A stretch of 64,000 bases of DNA, taken from NCBI GenBank assembly GCA_041397645.1, contig JAWKWE010000006.1:310001-374000 (forward strand). The letters run 5' to 3'. The notes below the pieces were generated by a model. That model saw nothing but the letters and a program-made list of their open reading frames with translations. It did not search any database and had not been told where the DNA came from. This DNA comes from Hyphomicrobiaceae bacterium (lineage in GTDB: Bacteria > Pseudomonadota > Alphaproteobacteria > Rhizobiales > Hyphomicrobiaceae). A program made the translations under genes and the position numbers. Shown here in pieces: positions 25,789 to 34,574 of this stretch (positions within the stretch are counted from its first letter, which is position 1; the number at the start of each line of letters is the position of its first letter).

Positions 25789-27951
25789 ATGCAGAAAGTC
25801 TCGCGTCCTGATGAGGAGCCAGCTCCTTCGTTCATCCCACGATCGCCGCCAAATGTAGATACGGGGCTTGAAGCACTCGTACTCCTGCTCGCGTTCCACG
25901 AAATTCCTTCTGACCCTACGACGCTCGCGCGTGAGTTCGCGCCAAATGGCGAAGCAATCGGATCGATCGCTATCGTGCGGGCTGCGCGCGCCAAGGGCCT
26001 CAAGGCGCGCAAGACACGCGCTAAACCAACGCGCATCGCCAAGCTTCCTTTGCCAGCCATCGCAATCGATCGCGATGGCAAATTCTTCATTCTTGCCAAG
26101 ACCGTAAAGGGGGCGGTCCTCGTCAAAGAGGCCGAAAAGCCGCCGGCAGAATGGAGCGAGGCACACCTTTCAGAGCGTTGGAGCGGCGACGTCATCTACA
26201 TGACGCGTCGCGCAAATGTAGCTGGGGACAGCGTCCGGTTCGGACTCGGCTGGTTCGTGCCTGCGGTCGTCAAGTATCGTGAGCTATTCACGGAGGTACT
26301 TGTCGTCTCGTTTTTCTTGCAGATCTTCGCACTGATAACGCCACTCTTTACCCAAGTCGTAATCGACAAGGTGCTCGTTCACCGTGGTCTCACAACACTC
26401 GACGTGTTGGTGGTCGGCCTTCTCGCACTTGGTCTTTTTGAGGTCGTGCTGACCGGGCTAAGAACCTATGTGTTCGCCCACACCACAAGCCGAATCGATG
26501 CACTGCTCGGGGCGAAACTGTTTCGTCATTTGCTCGCCCTTCCAATTTCCTATTTCGAGAGCCGACCAACCGGTCAGACAGTTGCCCGCGTGCGTGAGCT
26601 GGAAAATGTCAGAAACTTCCTGACGAGTTCTGCGCTCACTCTGGTTATCGACTTGGCATTCACCGTCGTCTTTTTCGCAGTGATGTACTGGTACAGCCCA
26701 AGACTGACAGCGGTCGTGGCCATGTCCCTTCCCGTCTACGTCGTGCTGTCACTTGTCCTTAGCCCCCTCCTGCGACGGCGTGTTGAAGAGCGGTTCGAGC
26801 GCGGCGCGCAAAATCAGGCTTTTCTGGTCGAGACCATATCTGGCGCAGAAACTCTCAAAGCCATGGCGGTGGAGCCGCAAATGCGCCAACGATGGGAAGA
26901 GGTGTTGGCTGGATACGTCAGAGCGTCCTTCCGCACCGTGTCTCTTGGATCATTCGGTGCGCAATCAGTTACGCTGATAAACAAGGTCGTCATGGGGCTC
27001 GTGCTCTGGTTGGGGGCCCACGCCGTCATGAGTGGGCAACTCACGATCGGTGAGCTTATTGCCTTCAACATGCTAGCGGGACAGGTTAGCGGCCCTATTC
27101 TGAGACTTGCGCAACTAGCCCAAGATTTTCAGCAATTCCGAATTTCGGTGGCGAGGTTGGGCGACATCCTCAACACCAATCCTGAGGCTCAGACTTCAGC
27201 AACGCATCCGAATTTGCCACCTATTCGCGGTGAAATCCGTTTTGAAAACGTCACCTTCCGATATCGGCCTGGTACGCCTGAGGTTCTCCGAAACCTTTCG
27301 CTTTCAATCGAGCCGGGACAGGTGATCGGCATCGTGGGGCGCTCCGGCTCCGGCAAATCCACTCTTACGAAGCTGCTCCAGCGCATGCACGTACCGGAAC
27401 AAGGACGGATACTTGTAGATGGCGTTGACATTTGCTTGCTCGACCCGGCTTGGTTGAGACGCCAGATTGGTGTCGTTCTCCAAGACAATATTCTGTTCAA
27501 TCGCACGGTTCGCGACAATATCGCACTCAGCTTTCCGGCAATGTCCATGGAAAAGGTCATGACAGCGGCGAAGCTTGCAGCCGCGCACGACTTCATCCTC
27601 GAACTTCCTCAAGGATATGACACCGTGCTCGAAGAACGCGGCAGCAACCTGTCAGGCGGCCAGCGTCAAAGAATTGCCATCGCCCGTGCTCTCGCGACAG
27701 AGCCGCGCATTCTCGTGTTCGATGAGGCAACCTCAGCACTGGACTATGAAAGTGAGGCGATCATCCAACGCAACATGCGCGTTATCTGCAGCGGAAGAAC
27801 CGTCTTCCTCGTGGCACACCGTCTCTCGACGGTACGACGAGCTGATCGTATTCTCGTCATGGAGAAGGGACAAGTCGTGCAAGATGGTCCGCACAACGAA
27901 CTCGTCAATCAGCCCGGGCTTTATGCCGAATTGGTGCGTCAGGCAGCCTGA
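25789..27951 (+). CDS. hlyB: HlyB-type type I secretion ABC exporter
   Basis: The 720-residue fusion starts with a degenerate C39 peptidase-like domain (about 20-140). It lacks the catalytic cysteine (the motif reads VDTGLEALVLLLAFHEI), as in HlyB, where the domain binds unfolded RTX substrate. A six-helix ABC transmembrane domain covers about 165-440. The nucleotide-binding domain has Walker A GRSGSGKST (about 517), the signature NLSGGQRQR (about 620), Walker B ILVFDEATSALD (about 640) and the H-loop VAHRLST. It drives one-step export of the RTX protein through the inner membrane. The hlyD gene follows 17 bp later. A TolC-like outer-membrane partner is not in the window. Confidence 0.93.
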   Translation: MQKVSRPDEEPAPSFIPRSPPNVDTGLEALVLLLAFHEIPSDPTTLAREFAPNGEAIGSIAIVRAARAKGLKARKTRAKPTRIAKLPLPAIAIDRDGKFFILAKTVKGAVLVKEAEKPPAEWSEAHLSERWSGDVIYMTRRANVAGDSVRFGLGWFVPAVVKYRELFTEVLVVSFFLQIFALITPLFTQVVIDKVLVHRGLTTLDVLVVGLLALGLFEVVLTGLRTYVFAHTTSRIDALLGAKLFRHLLALPISYFESRPTGQTVARVRELENVRNFLTSSALTLVIDLAFTVVFFAVMYWYSPRLTAVVAMSLPVYVVLSLVLSPLLRRRVEERFERGAQNQAFLVETISGAETLKAMAVEPQMRQRWEEVLAGYVRASFRTVSLGSFGAQSVTLINKVVMGLVLWLGAHAVMSGQLTIGELIAFNMLAGQVSGPILRLAQLAQDFQQFRISVARLGDILNTNPEAQTSATHPNLPPIRGEIRFENVTFRYRPGTPEVLRNLSLSIEPGQVIGIVGRSGSGKSTLTKLLQRMHVPEQGRILVDGVDICLLDPAWLRRQIGVVLQDNILFNRTVRDNIALSFPAMSMEKVMTAAKLAAAHDFILELPQGYDTVLEERGSNLSGGQRQRIAIARALATEPRILVFDEATSALDYESEAIIQRNMRVICSGRTVFLVAHRLSTVRRADRILVMEKGQVVQDGPHNELVNQPGLYAELVRQAA

Positions 27952-27968
27952 GAGAAAGTCCGTTTTCC

Positions 27969-29309
27969 ATGTCCAACAAATCAAACTCGCTTGGCATGAC
28001 ACGCGAAGAATTGGAGTTCTTGCCTGCCGCATTAGAGGTCTTAGAAACGCCCCCACGACCGGCTGCAAGGCTGAGCGCATTGACAATCTGCCTGTTTTTC
28101 CTATCGGCAGTTCTTTGGGCTATATTTGGCCGTGTCGACACTGTCGCCGTCGCGCAAGGGCAGATCGTTCCTAAGTCTCGCGTCAAGTTGATCCAACCAC
28201 TCGAAACAGCAATCGTTCGAGCTATCCACGTTCAGGACGGTCAGTTCGTCAAGGCGGGCGACGTCCTGATCGAACTCGACCCAACAGACGCAGCTTCCAA
28301 CTACGGCGCCCTCCGTGCCGATCTCACCAAGGCTCAGTTGGATGCCGCGGTGACAGAAGCGCTCGACAGCAACGATCCAGACGGAAATTTTCAGCCCCCC
28401 AAAGATGCGCCCAGCATATTGGTCGAGGCCTCGAAGGCCCAGCTGCACGGCGAACTTGAAAAGCTAGCAGCAGTCCTAGCGATGCAATCATCCGACCTAG
28501 AGGAACAAGAAGCGTCGCTTGCAACCTACCAATCACAACTCAGAAAGGCTCAATCCGCAGAGCCACTCGTAGAAGAACGATTGGCAGGCCTTGAGCAGCT
28601 CAACGCAAAGAATTTGGTTCGCAAGCCCGACCTCTTTGCGACGCGCCAGCAAAAAATTGACAATGCATCGGAACAAGAATCCGCCCGATCAGCAATCGCC
28701 CAAACTCAGTCTCGCATAGAATCGAGACAGCGGAAGATCGAGGAGGCGCGTGCAAGTTTTAGAGCCGATGTTCTCCAAAGACGCGCGGATGCTCTCCGAC
28801 GCATAGCTTCACTCGAACAACAATTGAAAAAGGAAGAACAAAGGCAAAAGGATCGTCTCCTGCGGGCACCGGTTGATGGAACCGTCCTTGGTTTGGCAAT
28901 CTTCACGGTCGGCGGCGTCGTATCGACGAAAGACGTACTTCTTCGAATTGTCCCCGCTGAGAGCGAACTCCTTCTTGAAGCCACCGTTCTCAATCAGGAC
29001 ATCGGCTTCGTCGAGGTTGGGCAAGCCGTAGAGATAAAATTGGAAACATTTCCGTTTACGCGATACGGGCTTATCGACGGTGAGGTCAGGGAGGTTTGGA
29101 GGGACGCAATCCAGGACGAGAAGAAGGGGCTCGTCTACAAAGCTGAAGTTTCCCTTAAGCAAAAGGATATTCGAGTTGGAGATCGTTGGGTGCCATTGTC
29201 ACCCGGCATGGCAGCACAGGCCGAGATTAGGACTGGAGACCGACCCGTTATTCAATATTTTTTGTCCCCACTTCTGCGCTATCGTAGCGAAGCGCTTCGC
29301 GAACGCTGA
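27969..29309 (+). CDS. hlyD: HlyD-type membrane fusion protein
   Basis: The 446-residue periplasmic adaptor has one N-terminal membrane helix (LTICLFFLSAVLWAIF, about 38-53), a lipoyl-like half (AQGQIVPKSRVKLIQPLE), a long coiled coil (about 150-300, rich in E, Q, K and A), the second lipoyl half (LRAPVDGTVLGL) and a beta-barrel end with VEIKLETFPFTRYG and GMAAQAEIRTG. It bridges the HlyB-like exporter to an outer-membrane channel. It is co-transcribed with hlyB. The GAGAGAAAG sequence upstream of ATG 27969 is a fair ribosome-binding site. Confidence 0.93.
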   Translation: MSNKSNSLGMTREELEFLPAALEVLETPPRPAARLSALTICLFFLSAVLWAIFGRVDTVAVAQGQIVPKSRVKLIQPLETAIVRAIHVQDGQFVKAGDVLIELDPTDAASNYGALRADLTKAQLDAAVTEALDSNDPDGNFQPPKDAPSILVEASKAQLHGELEKLAAVLAMQSSDLEEQEASLATYQSQLRKAQSAEPLVEERLAGLEQLNAKNLVRKPDLFATRQQKIDNASEQESARSAIAQTQSRIESRQRKIEEARASFRADVLQRRADALRRIASLEQQLKKEEQRQKDRLLRAPVDGTVLGLAIFTVGGVVSTKDVLLRIVPAESELLLEATVLNQDIGFVEVGQAVEIKLETFPFTRYGLIDGEVREVWRDAIQDEKKGLVYKAEVSLKQKDIRVGDRWVPLSPGMAAQAEIRTGDRPVIQYFLSPLLRYRSEALRER

Positions 29310-29691
29310 ACCGCGCAAATAGCGAAATCACTGCTCAAAAAGTTCCTATGATTGTCGAAAAACATTACAGACCTACCGGAGCTATCACTGTTTGGCTTGT
29401 CGCTTGCGCTTAGCCTCTGATCAAGCGGCCGCCCAGCGATGGGCCCTTTTATTTTGAACGAGTCACAGGGAATCCTACAAAACAACAAAGCAGCGCCGGC
29501 TCGCCACTCTGTTGCAAGATAGTGCACTTCAACTTCAATTCTTCAAACTCGCTGGACTTCCTCGTCAAAGCAAGCCGTACTGAGTGCGTTCGGGCGCACG
29601 TAGCGTCTCCTTGCACAACCTCGGCACAAACCCGGGGCTTTGGGTGGTGCGAACGCCATCAATCTGGCTGGCGACAAAAGGAGACCGCAAC
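29310..29691 (+). other. 382-bp gap after hlyD with a candidate terminator
   Basis: A small hairpin at about 29427-29450 (GCCC, loop AGCGAT, GGGC, then CCTTTTATTTT) may terminate hlyBD transcription. The rest shows no convincing gene. The stretch before 29692 is the leader of the DUF3489 gene and could contain the junction of the recombinase module, but no duplicated attachment core was recognised. Confidence 0.4.
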
Positions 29692-29973
29692 ATGACGCGA
29701 CGTAGTAAGCCGAAATCACAAACCACCCCTCCCTCAAAGACGGCGGCTTCCGCCCGCTCAACATCGGTAGAACCGACATCCAAAACTCATAGAGTCATCG
29801 GGCTGCTGCAAAACAAGCGTGGCGCGACGATTTCCGAGTTGGCGGCTGCAACCGGTTGGCAGGCGCATAGCGTTCGCGGCTTCCTTTCGGCAACAGTGCG
29901 CAAGAAACTCGGACTTGAACTGCGTTCCGAAAAGCGGGCTGGTGAGGCGCGGCGCTACCATGTCGAAGGATGA
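29692..29973 (+). CDS. DUF3489 domain protein
   Basis: This is a 93-residue basic protein. A Ser/Thr/Lys-rich N-terminal third is followed by a winged-helix-like DUF3489 domain: VIGLLQNKRGATISELAAAT, then WQAHSVRGFLSATVRKKLGL and a Lys/Arg-rich strand ending RYHVEG. ATG 29692 is chosen because AAGGAG lies 9 nt upstream; the frame is open further upstream but unsupported. The family is regularly found in front of DUF2924 and serine recombinase genes in alphaproteobacterial mobile modules and probably binds DNA. Its stop lies 14 bp inside the next gene. Confidence 0.85.
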   Translation: MTRRSKPKSQTTPPSKTAASARSTSVEPTSKTHRVIGLLQNKRGATISELAAATGWQAHSVRGFLSATVRKKLGLELRSEKRAGEARRYHVEG

Positions 29974-30442
29974 GCTTGACCGAAAGGGCCGCAAACCATC
30001 TCTCGACGACATAGCGGCCCATCTCATTCGATTGAGCACAAGCGACGCAGATGAACTGCGGGCGTTTTGGCGAGAGTACTTTGGCCGCCCTGCGCCATCG
30101 CGTTTTAGGCGCGATATGATGGCCCACGTCCTCGCCTACGATATTCAGGTCAAGGTTCGTGGCGGATTGTCAAAGGCCACCACGAACCAGCTCGATATGA
30201 TCGCAGCCGAAGAGTTTGGTGAAACGATCCGGAAAGGCAGGCAGCGCCTCCCGCCCGGCACTCGCCTGGTTCGCGAGTGGCACGGTGTGACGCATGAAGT
30301 CTATGTGACCGACGGCGCATTTATCTGGCAAGGAACGGCGCACCGTTCCCTCTCAGCGATCGCGCGAGCGATCACCGGCACACGATGGAGCGGACCGGCC
30401 TTCTTCGGGATTCGCTCGCTGAGCGAGGCGATGCATGGCTGA
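29960..30442 (+). CDS. DUF2924 domain protein
   Basis: The 160-residue protein has DUF2924 hallmarks: LRAFWREYFGRPAPSRFRRD in the first half and the closing block RLVREWHGVTHEV, IWQGTAHRSLSAIARAITG, RWSGPAFFGIR. The family has no established biochemical role but always travels with recombinases in this arrangement. The ATG at 29960 overlaps the DUF3489 gene by 14 bp, and the stop overlaps the next small gene by 8 bp, so all four genes of the module are translationally coupled. Confidence 0.88.
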   Translation: MSKDELDRKGRKPSLDDIAAHLIRLSTSDADELRAFWREYFGRPAPSRFRRDMMAHVLAYDIQVKVRGGLSKATTNQLDMIAAEEFGETIRKGRQRLPPGTRLVREWHGVTHEVYVTDGAFIWQGTAHRSLSAIARAITGTRWSGPAFFGIRSLSEAMHG

Positions 30443-30635
30443 CCGCGTCCCCTCAAACGAAGTCCATGTGGTCTTCGCAATGCTTACGGCTGAGTTTGAA
30501 GATGCCTCAACGATCGCCGCCGGAGTGCAACGCGTTCAAACCCCTGCCAGAGCAAAAAGAGCCCTTCGCAGTATCCGCAAGATGGCGCGTCGGACCGAGC
30601 AGCTTCTGGATCACCTTGAGGCTCTTCTAGAATGA
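30435..30635 (+). CDS. Small helical protein of the recombinase module
   Basis: This 66-residue, Ala/Arg-rich, probably all-helical protein (ARAKRALRSIRKMARRTEQL) lies between the DUF2924 gene and the recombinase. It overlaps the former by 8 bp and the latter by 4 bp (ATGA). I do not recognise a family. Its conserved position in a tightly overlapped operon suggests a real gene rather than a chance frame. Confidence 0.65.
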   Translation: MADRVPSNEVHVVFAMLTAEFEDASTIAAGVQRVQTPARAKRALRSIRKMARRTEQLLDHLEALLE

Positions 30636-32345
30636 AGCGAAAGCGCTGTGCGATTTATTCGCGCAAATCCTCTGAGGAGGGCCTCAGCCAAGAGTTCAAC
30701 TCGCTTGATGCCCAACGGGAGTCTTGTGAGGCCTACATCACCAGTCAGCGTCACGAGGGCTGGCATCTGCTGCAAGACGCTTACAACGATGGTGGCTTCT
30801 CTGGCGGGACCATGGACCGTCCAGCGTTGGTACAGCTGCTGTCAGATATCCGCGCCCACAGAATAGATGTGGTGGTCGTCTATAAAGTGGATCGCTTGAC
30901 CCGGTCTTTATCCGACTTTGCACGAATCGTGGACATCTTCGATGCCCATGACGTTTCGTTTGTGTCCGTGACACAGTCCTTCAACACGACAACCTCGATG
31001 GGCAGGCTGACACTCAATGTCTTGTTGTCGTTTGCGCAATATGAACGGGAGGTCACCGGGGAACGCATCCGCGACAAGATCTCCGCCTCCAAAAAGAAGG
31101 GGCTTTGGATGGGTGGGTTCTTACCCATCGGCTATTCTGCCAACGGCCGAACGCTCGTGGTCCTACCTGATCAGGCAAAAAACGATCCGTTTGATATTCG
31201 AGCGCTATCTGGAATTAGGAACCGTACGCAAACTCGAGGCTGAGTTGATTGCCTCAGGCATCCATGCGCCGACGCGAACAGCAGGTACCAATCGGGTCTT
31301 TGGAGGGCGTCCGTTCACGCGGGGCCAGCTCTATAAGCTGCTCGGCAACCCTATCTACTGCGGAGAGATCCGCCACAAAGCCACGCGATACCCCGGTCAG
31401 CACGAAGCAATCATCCCATCTGACATGTTCCAACGGGTGCAGACGTTGCTCGCCTTGAACACGCAAGGCCATCGGACGGGCCGCGGTTCAAAGTCTCCTA
31501 GCCTGCTTGCCGGACTGTTGGTGGATAAGGATGGCGATACGCTGGTTGCCAGTCATGCAACCAAGGCCGGCAAACGCTATCGCTATTACGTTGCGCGCTC
31601 CTTGCACGAGGCAGGAGCGTGTCGCAAGCAACGCGACGCTTCACGTAGCGGCTGGAGATTGCCGGCCGATCAGATCGAGCCGCTTGTGATCGGGGCCGTT
31701 CGGCATCGGTTGTTGGACACAAGCTGGCTCATCGATACGGCCAAGCTTCTGTTTGCCAGCGATCAGCTGTTGGGCGCTCAAATACAATCCGTGACACGTG
31801 CGTCATCTGAACTTCACGGCAAACTCGCTGATGGCGATCCAGTCGGACAGCGAGAAGCGATGCTCAAGATCATCAAAAAGATAGACCTTGGCAGCGATAG
31901 CCTCGCAGTCGTTTTTAAACCGAGGGGACTGGCCGATGCGTTGGGCGTGCAGGCAAGCGGTATCGTCAGCCAGCCCATTCGCTTCGAAGTCCCAATCGCA
32001 CTGCGGCGCCGGGGCGTGGAAATGAAACTCATCCTCAATGCCCCGGGTCAGTTGCCGGAAGCCCCCGACGCAACAATGATACGCGCCATCGCAAGGGCAC
32101 GACGATGGTTGTCCGATTTTGTCGAGGGCCGCTATCGGACAATTCAGAATATCGCAGACGCCTACGCCACAGATCCACGCTACGTTGCACGCCACCTCCC
32201 CCTGGCATGTCTTTCACCACGCATCGTTGAAGCAATCATCGCAGGACGTCAGCCACCTGAGTTGACGACCTGGTCCCTCCTCAACCGCATTGATCTTCCG
32301 CTGGACTGGGACCTTCAAGCGCGCCGTCTCAGCTTTGACAAATAG
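30632..32345 (+). pseudogene. Large serine recombinase, broken by a +1 frameshift in an A6 run
   Basis: The first frame (30632-31243) encodes the resolvase catalytic domain with the nucleophile serine in AIYSRKSSE, the YKVDRLTRS block and the E-helix FAQYEREVTGERIRDKI. The second frame, readable to 32345, carries on with the recombinase domain (IRLIFERYLELGTVRKLEAE), a zinc-ribbon-like region and a coiled coil. The two join at the A6 run 31177-31182, where one A fewer would give a continuous protein of about 570 residues. The enzyme family integrates and excises mobile DNA. As sequenced, it is split after the catalytic domain. It is the last gene of the DUF3489-DUF2924 module. Confidence 0.85.
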
Positions 32346-32456
32346 CCCGCCGCGCGAAGCGGACTGCGCGAAGCGCGCAAGGAGAAAACGCGCGGATGAT
32401 TGCCACTTTGAGGGGCAATTTTCGGGGTCTTTGAAAACGGAGAAAGCGCACGCGCG

Positions 32457-32477
32457 AAAAAGCGCCCATTTGGGCGC
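32457..32477 (-). terminator. Rho-independent terminator of tRNA-Ser
   Basis: Read on the minus strand, a perfect 6-bp stem GCGCCC-AAAT-GGGCGC is followed directly by TTTTT. It lies about 55 bp beyond the 3' end of the minus-strand tRNA-Ser, so it is well placed to end that transcript. Confidence 0.75.
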
Positions 32478-32531
32478 CTAATACGCCGCGCAAATCTGAT
32501 TTTTAGTCTTTAATATCAAGTAGTTAAGTCG

Positions 32532-32621
32532 TGGCGGAGAGGGAGGGATTCGAACCCCCGGTACCCTTGCGAGTACTCCGCATTTCGAGTGCGGCGCGAT
32601 CGACCACTCTGCCACCTCTCC
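32532..32621 (-). tRNA. tRNA-Ser (anticodon CGA)
   Basis: The 90-nt gene on the minus strand starts GGAGAGGTGGCAGAGTGG, pairs its acceptor arm with CCTCTCC, and has a seven-base anticodon loop CTCGAAA giving CGA. It has a long variable arm as in serine tRNAs and a T-arm GGTTCGAATCC, and CCA is encoded. Its 3' end points to the accessory DNA, the usual side for island integration. Confidence 0.95.
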
Positions 32622-32718
32622 TGGTGCCGTGGTGCCCTAAGGCAGGACCCGGCTTGTAGCTTCTCAAGCTCAGCAGCGCAAGAGTGCTGCAAGCGGACAA
32701 ATTGCGCTCCGCGATCAG

Positions 32719-33774
32719 TTAGTTGGATATGCGCCAATTCAGGTCGAGGGCCTCGGTGGCAGCCCGACCGTGCTCGTAACCGCGCGCCAACATCCGCCCC
32801 GTCTTGGCGTCGGCAACCATGGCAATACGTGTGCGCTCGTTGAGAATTGGAGGCGCGAGCCATCCGAAGTCGCTATCGAAGTCCGCGCCAATGCCCGCCA
32901 TCATGCGCGCACGCCCCGGACTGTTGATGCCGCGGGCGTGACCATACCAACCCGCAGCTTCCCAGTGGTTAGCCGCGACCTGCGCACCTTCGCGAACACG
33001 AAAGTCCGTCTCCGTGCGTTCGATCACGGCAAGCTCATGCGGTTTGACGCCCGCAATGGAGAATATCGCCGGGGTGGCCATGGGCGCCCGGCATAAAATT
33101 TCCTTGGCCCGGGCAAAGGACTCCGCATGCTCGGAAACCTCGCGCAACACATGCGCGGGGGTAGGATGTGGCATACCCCAAACGCGTCGGCGGCCTGAGG
33201 CCCAGTCGAAATAATAGATCCCTGACGACTTGCGCATAGGTGCCTGATTAAGCGCGGCAGAGAACCGTTGTGGCGCCATCACCTGCAGAACACCTGAATA
33301 TCCGGGCCAAGTCAGAATAGCGAAAGGTCCCGCCGAAGCCCCGGCCACACGCGCCCCCACGAGATTGCGGCCAAGCCCCGCTGTCCGCCAATCGAGCACG
33401 CGGATGAGCCTCGCTGAGGAATGATCTTCGCTCGGAGCGACGCCGCACGTGCAGCCCCACTCGTAATTGACGGAAAAAAAGTATGCACCAGGCCGACCCA
33501 GCGCCTGCGCGATCTCATCGATCTCCGATAGATGCGCATTACCGTGGCGCACCAACCAGGCACGCGTGACCTTGTCCAACAAAGACAACGCGCGGCTCGG
33601 ATACCCGCGCGTAGCGGCGTTGAAGAGATCGTTGGCGCGAGGGCGGAAACGCACGAGCGTCGCTATAGGAAAATCCGTGCCGGTCTCAATCACGGGAATG
33701 GCCGGCAAGGGCCTGTAGTCCGCACTTGTCGCGCGGCCAATGCCCTGCTCAGATTCCTTAAGTTGGCCAGACAT
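32719..33774 (-). CDS. Ntn-hydrolase, C45/acid-ceramidase-like acyltransferase or amidase
   Basis: The 351-residue protein appears to belong to the N-terminal nucleophile hydrolases related to acyl-CoA:6-aminopenicillanate acyltransferase and acid ceramidase. The segment NYEWGCTCGVAPSED places a likely nucleophile cysteine at about 105-110, where self-cleavage would free it. It is followed by the RLIRVLDWRTAGLG block with conserved Arg and Asp, and by TWPGYSGVLQVMAP, with an asparagine in AALNQAP. No signal peptide is visible. The substrate cannot be told from sequence. The assignment rests on this pattern, and which of the two cysteines acts is uncertain. The gene stands alone between tRNA-Ser and rplU. 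Confidence 0.55.
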   Translation of the reverse strand: MSGQLKESEQGIGRATSADYRPLPAIPVIETGTDFPIATLVRFRPRANDLFNAATRGYPSRALSLLDKVTRAWLVRHGNAHLSEIDEIAQALGRPGAYFFSVNYEWGCTCGVAPSEDHSSARLIRVLDWRTAGLGRNLVGARVAGASAGPFAILTWPGYSGVLQVMAPQRFSAALNQAPMRKSSGIYYFDWASGRRRVWGMPHPTPAHVLREVSEHAESFARAKEILCRAPMATPAIFSIAGVKPHELAVIERTETDFRVREGAQVAANHWEAAGWYGHARGINSPGRARMMAGIGADFDSDFGWLAPPILNERTRIAMVADAKTGRMLARGYEHGRAATEALDLNWRISN

Positions 33775-34059
33775 CTCTCAGCCGTCCCCTTTCATCCGCG
33801 TGACATATGAAGTGCTCCAGCCGTTTCCAAGGCCAGAGTGAGACGCTGAATAGGAGATTGTGCGGAGAAGGTCGGGCGGGCCGAGGCTATCGAGGACCCC
33901 AAACGTCCAACCGCCGACCCTCGAAACCCCCACGTCCGGCGATCGGGTGGCTTCTTGGAACGGCGGTTGAAACAAGATGGATTAAAGAGGCTAACCCGAC
34001 GAGGCGCTTTGACCTGCATCAATCACCCCTTTCAATCTCTCCCGGTCATGTGGACACAA

Positions 34060-34089
34060 TTGACAACGGCCGGAAAAATCGACAAAAGA
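34060..34089 (+). promoter_or_regulatory. Possible sigma-70 type promoter of rplU-rpmA
   Basis: A consensus TTGACA hexamer at 34060-34065 is followed after 17-18 bp by an A-rich element (CAAAAGAT) that could serve as the weakly conserved alphaproteobacterial -10 box. It lies about 135 bp before the rplU start. The -10 match is poor, so this is tentative. Confidence 0.3.
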
Positions 34090-34175
34090 TGCCTCCAACG
34101 CGACGGCTTCCCGCCAGTCGCGCTCAACGCGCTGCCCGAGGCCATAGCCGGATTTCCGGCAACCCTTTGAAAAGT

Positions 34176-34206
34176 CCGCCTTTTTATAGGCGGCGCCACA
34201 GGGCGC
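34176..34206 (+). promoter_or_regulatory. Two tandem hairpins in the rplU 5' leader
   Basis: CCGCC (34176-34180) pairs with GGCGG (34189-34193) across the loop TTTTTATA. Directly after it GCGCC pairs with GGCGC (34193-34206). The GC-rich structures end about 22 bp before the rplU ATG, close to the GAAAGGA ribosome-binding site, so they could take part in autoregulation of L21/L27 synthesis. This is an inference from position only. Confidence 0.35.
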
Positions 34207-34228
34207 GGACAACGAAAGGATAAGACCC

Positions 34229-34543
34229 ATGTACGCTGTCATCAAGACAGGCGGAAAGCAGTATCGCGTTGCCAAAGACGACGTCGTCACGATCGAGCGG
34301 ATCGCAGGCGATGCCGGATCCACGATCGAGTTCAGCGAGGTACTCCTCGTCGGCGCGGGTGCGGATGTCAAAGTTGGTACGCCGGTCGTCTCTGGCGCCA
34401 AGGTTACCGCAGAACTCGTCGAGCAGACGCGCGGACCAAAGCTCATCGCTTTCAAGAAGCGCCGCCGCAAGAATTCCCGCCGCAAGAAGGGCCATCGCCA
34501 GGACCTTTCGACCGTGCGCATCACGAACATCACAGGCGCCTAA
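34229..34543 (+). CDS. rplU: 50S ribosomal protein L21
   Basis: The 104-residue protein begins MYAVIKTGGKQYRV and ends with the KRRRKNSRRKKGHRQ-x-x-T-x-V-R-I-x-x-I block, which is diagnostic of L21. It binds 23S rRNA in the large subunit. GAAAGGA precedes the ATG. It is followed 31 bp later by rpmA, the universal rplU-rpmA pair, with obgE a little downstream. Confidence 0.98.
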   Translation: MYAVIKTGGKQYRVAKDDVVTIERIAGDAGSTIEFSEVLLVGAGADVKVGTPVVSGAKVTAELVEQTRGPKLIAFKKRRRKNSRRKKGHRQDLSTVRITNITGA

Positions 34544-34574
34544 CGGCAGCCGGATCACACGAGGACTTTGAACG

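Larger units (their letters stand above)
33775..34228 (+). other. 454-bp leader/promoter region of the rplU operon
   Basis: No protein-coding frame here is convincing. It holds the divergent start regions of the Ntn-hydrolase gene (minus) and rplU (plus), a possible promoter near 34060, and two GC-rich hairpins directly ahead of rplU. Confidence 0.5.

Noticed and set aside
29584..29691. Upstream extension of the DUF3489 frame
   Set aside because: The extra 36 codons are open but have no start signal, while ATG 29692 has AAGGAG at the right distance.
33807..34223. 138-codon frame upstream of rplU
   Set aside because: The composition is Arg/Pro-rich without family-like segments; it covers the leader hairpins and the likely promoter region.
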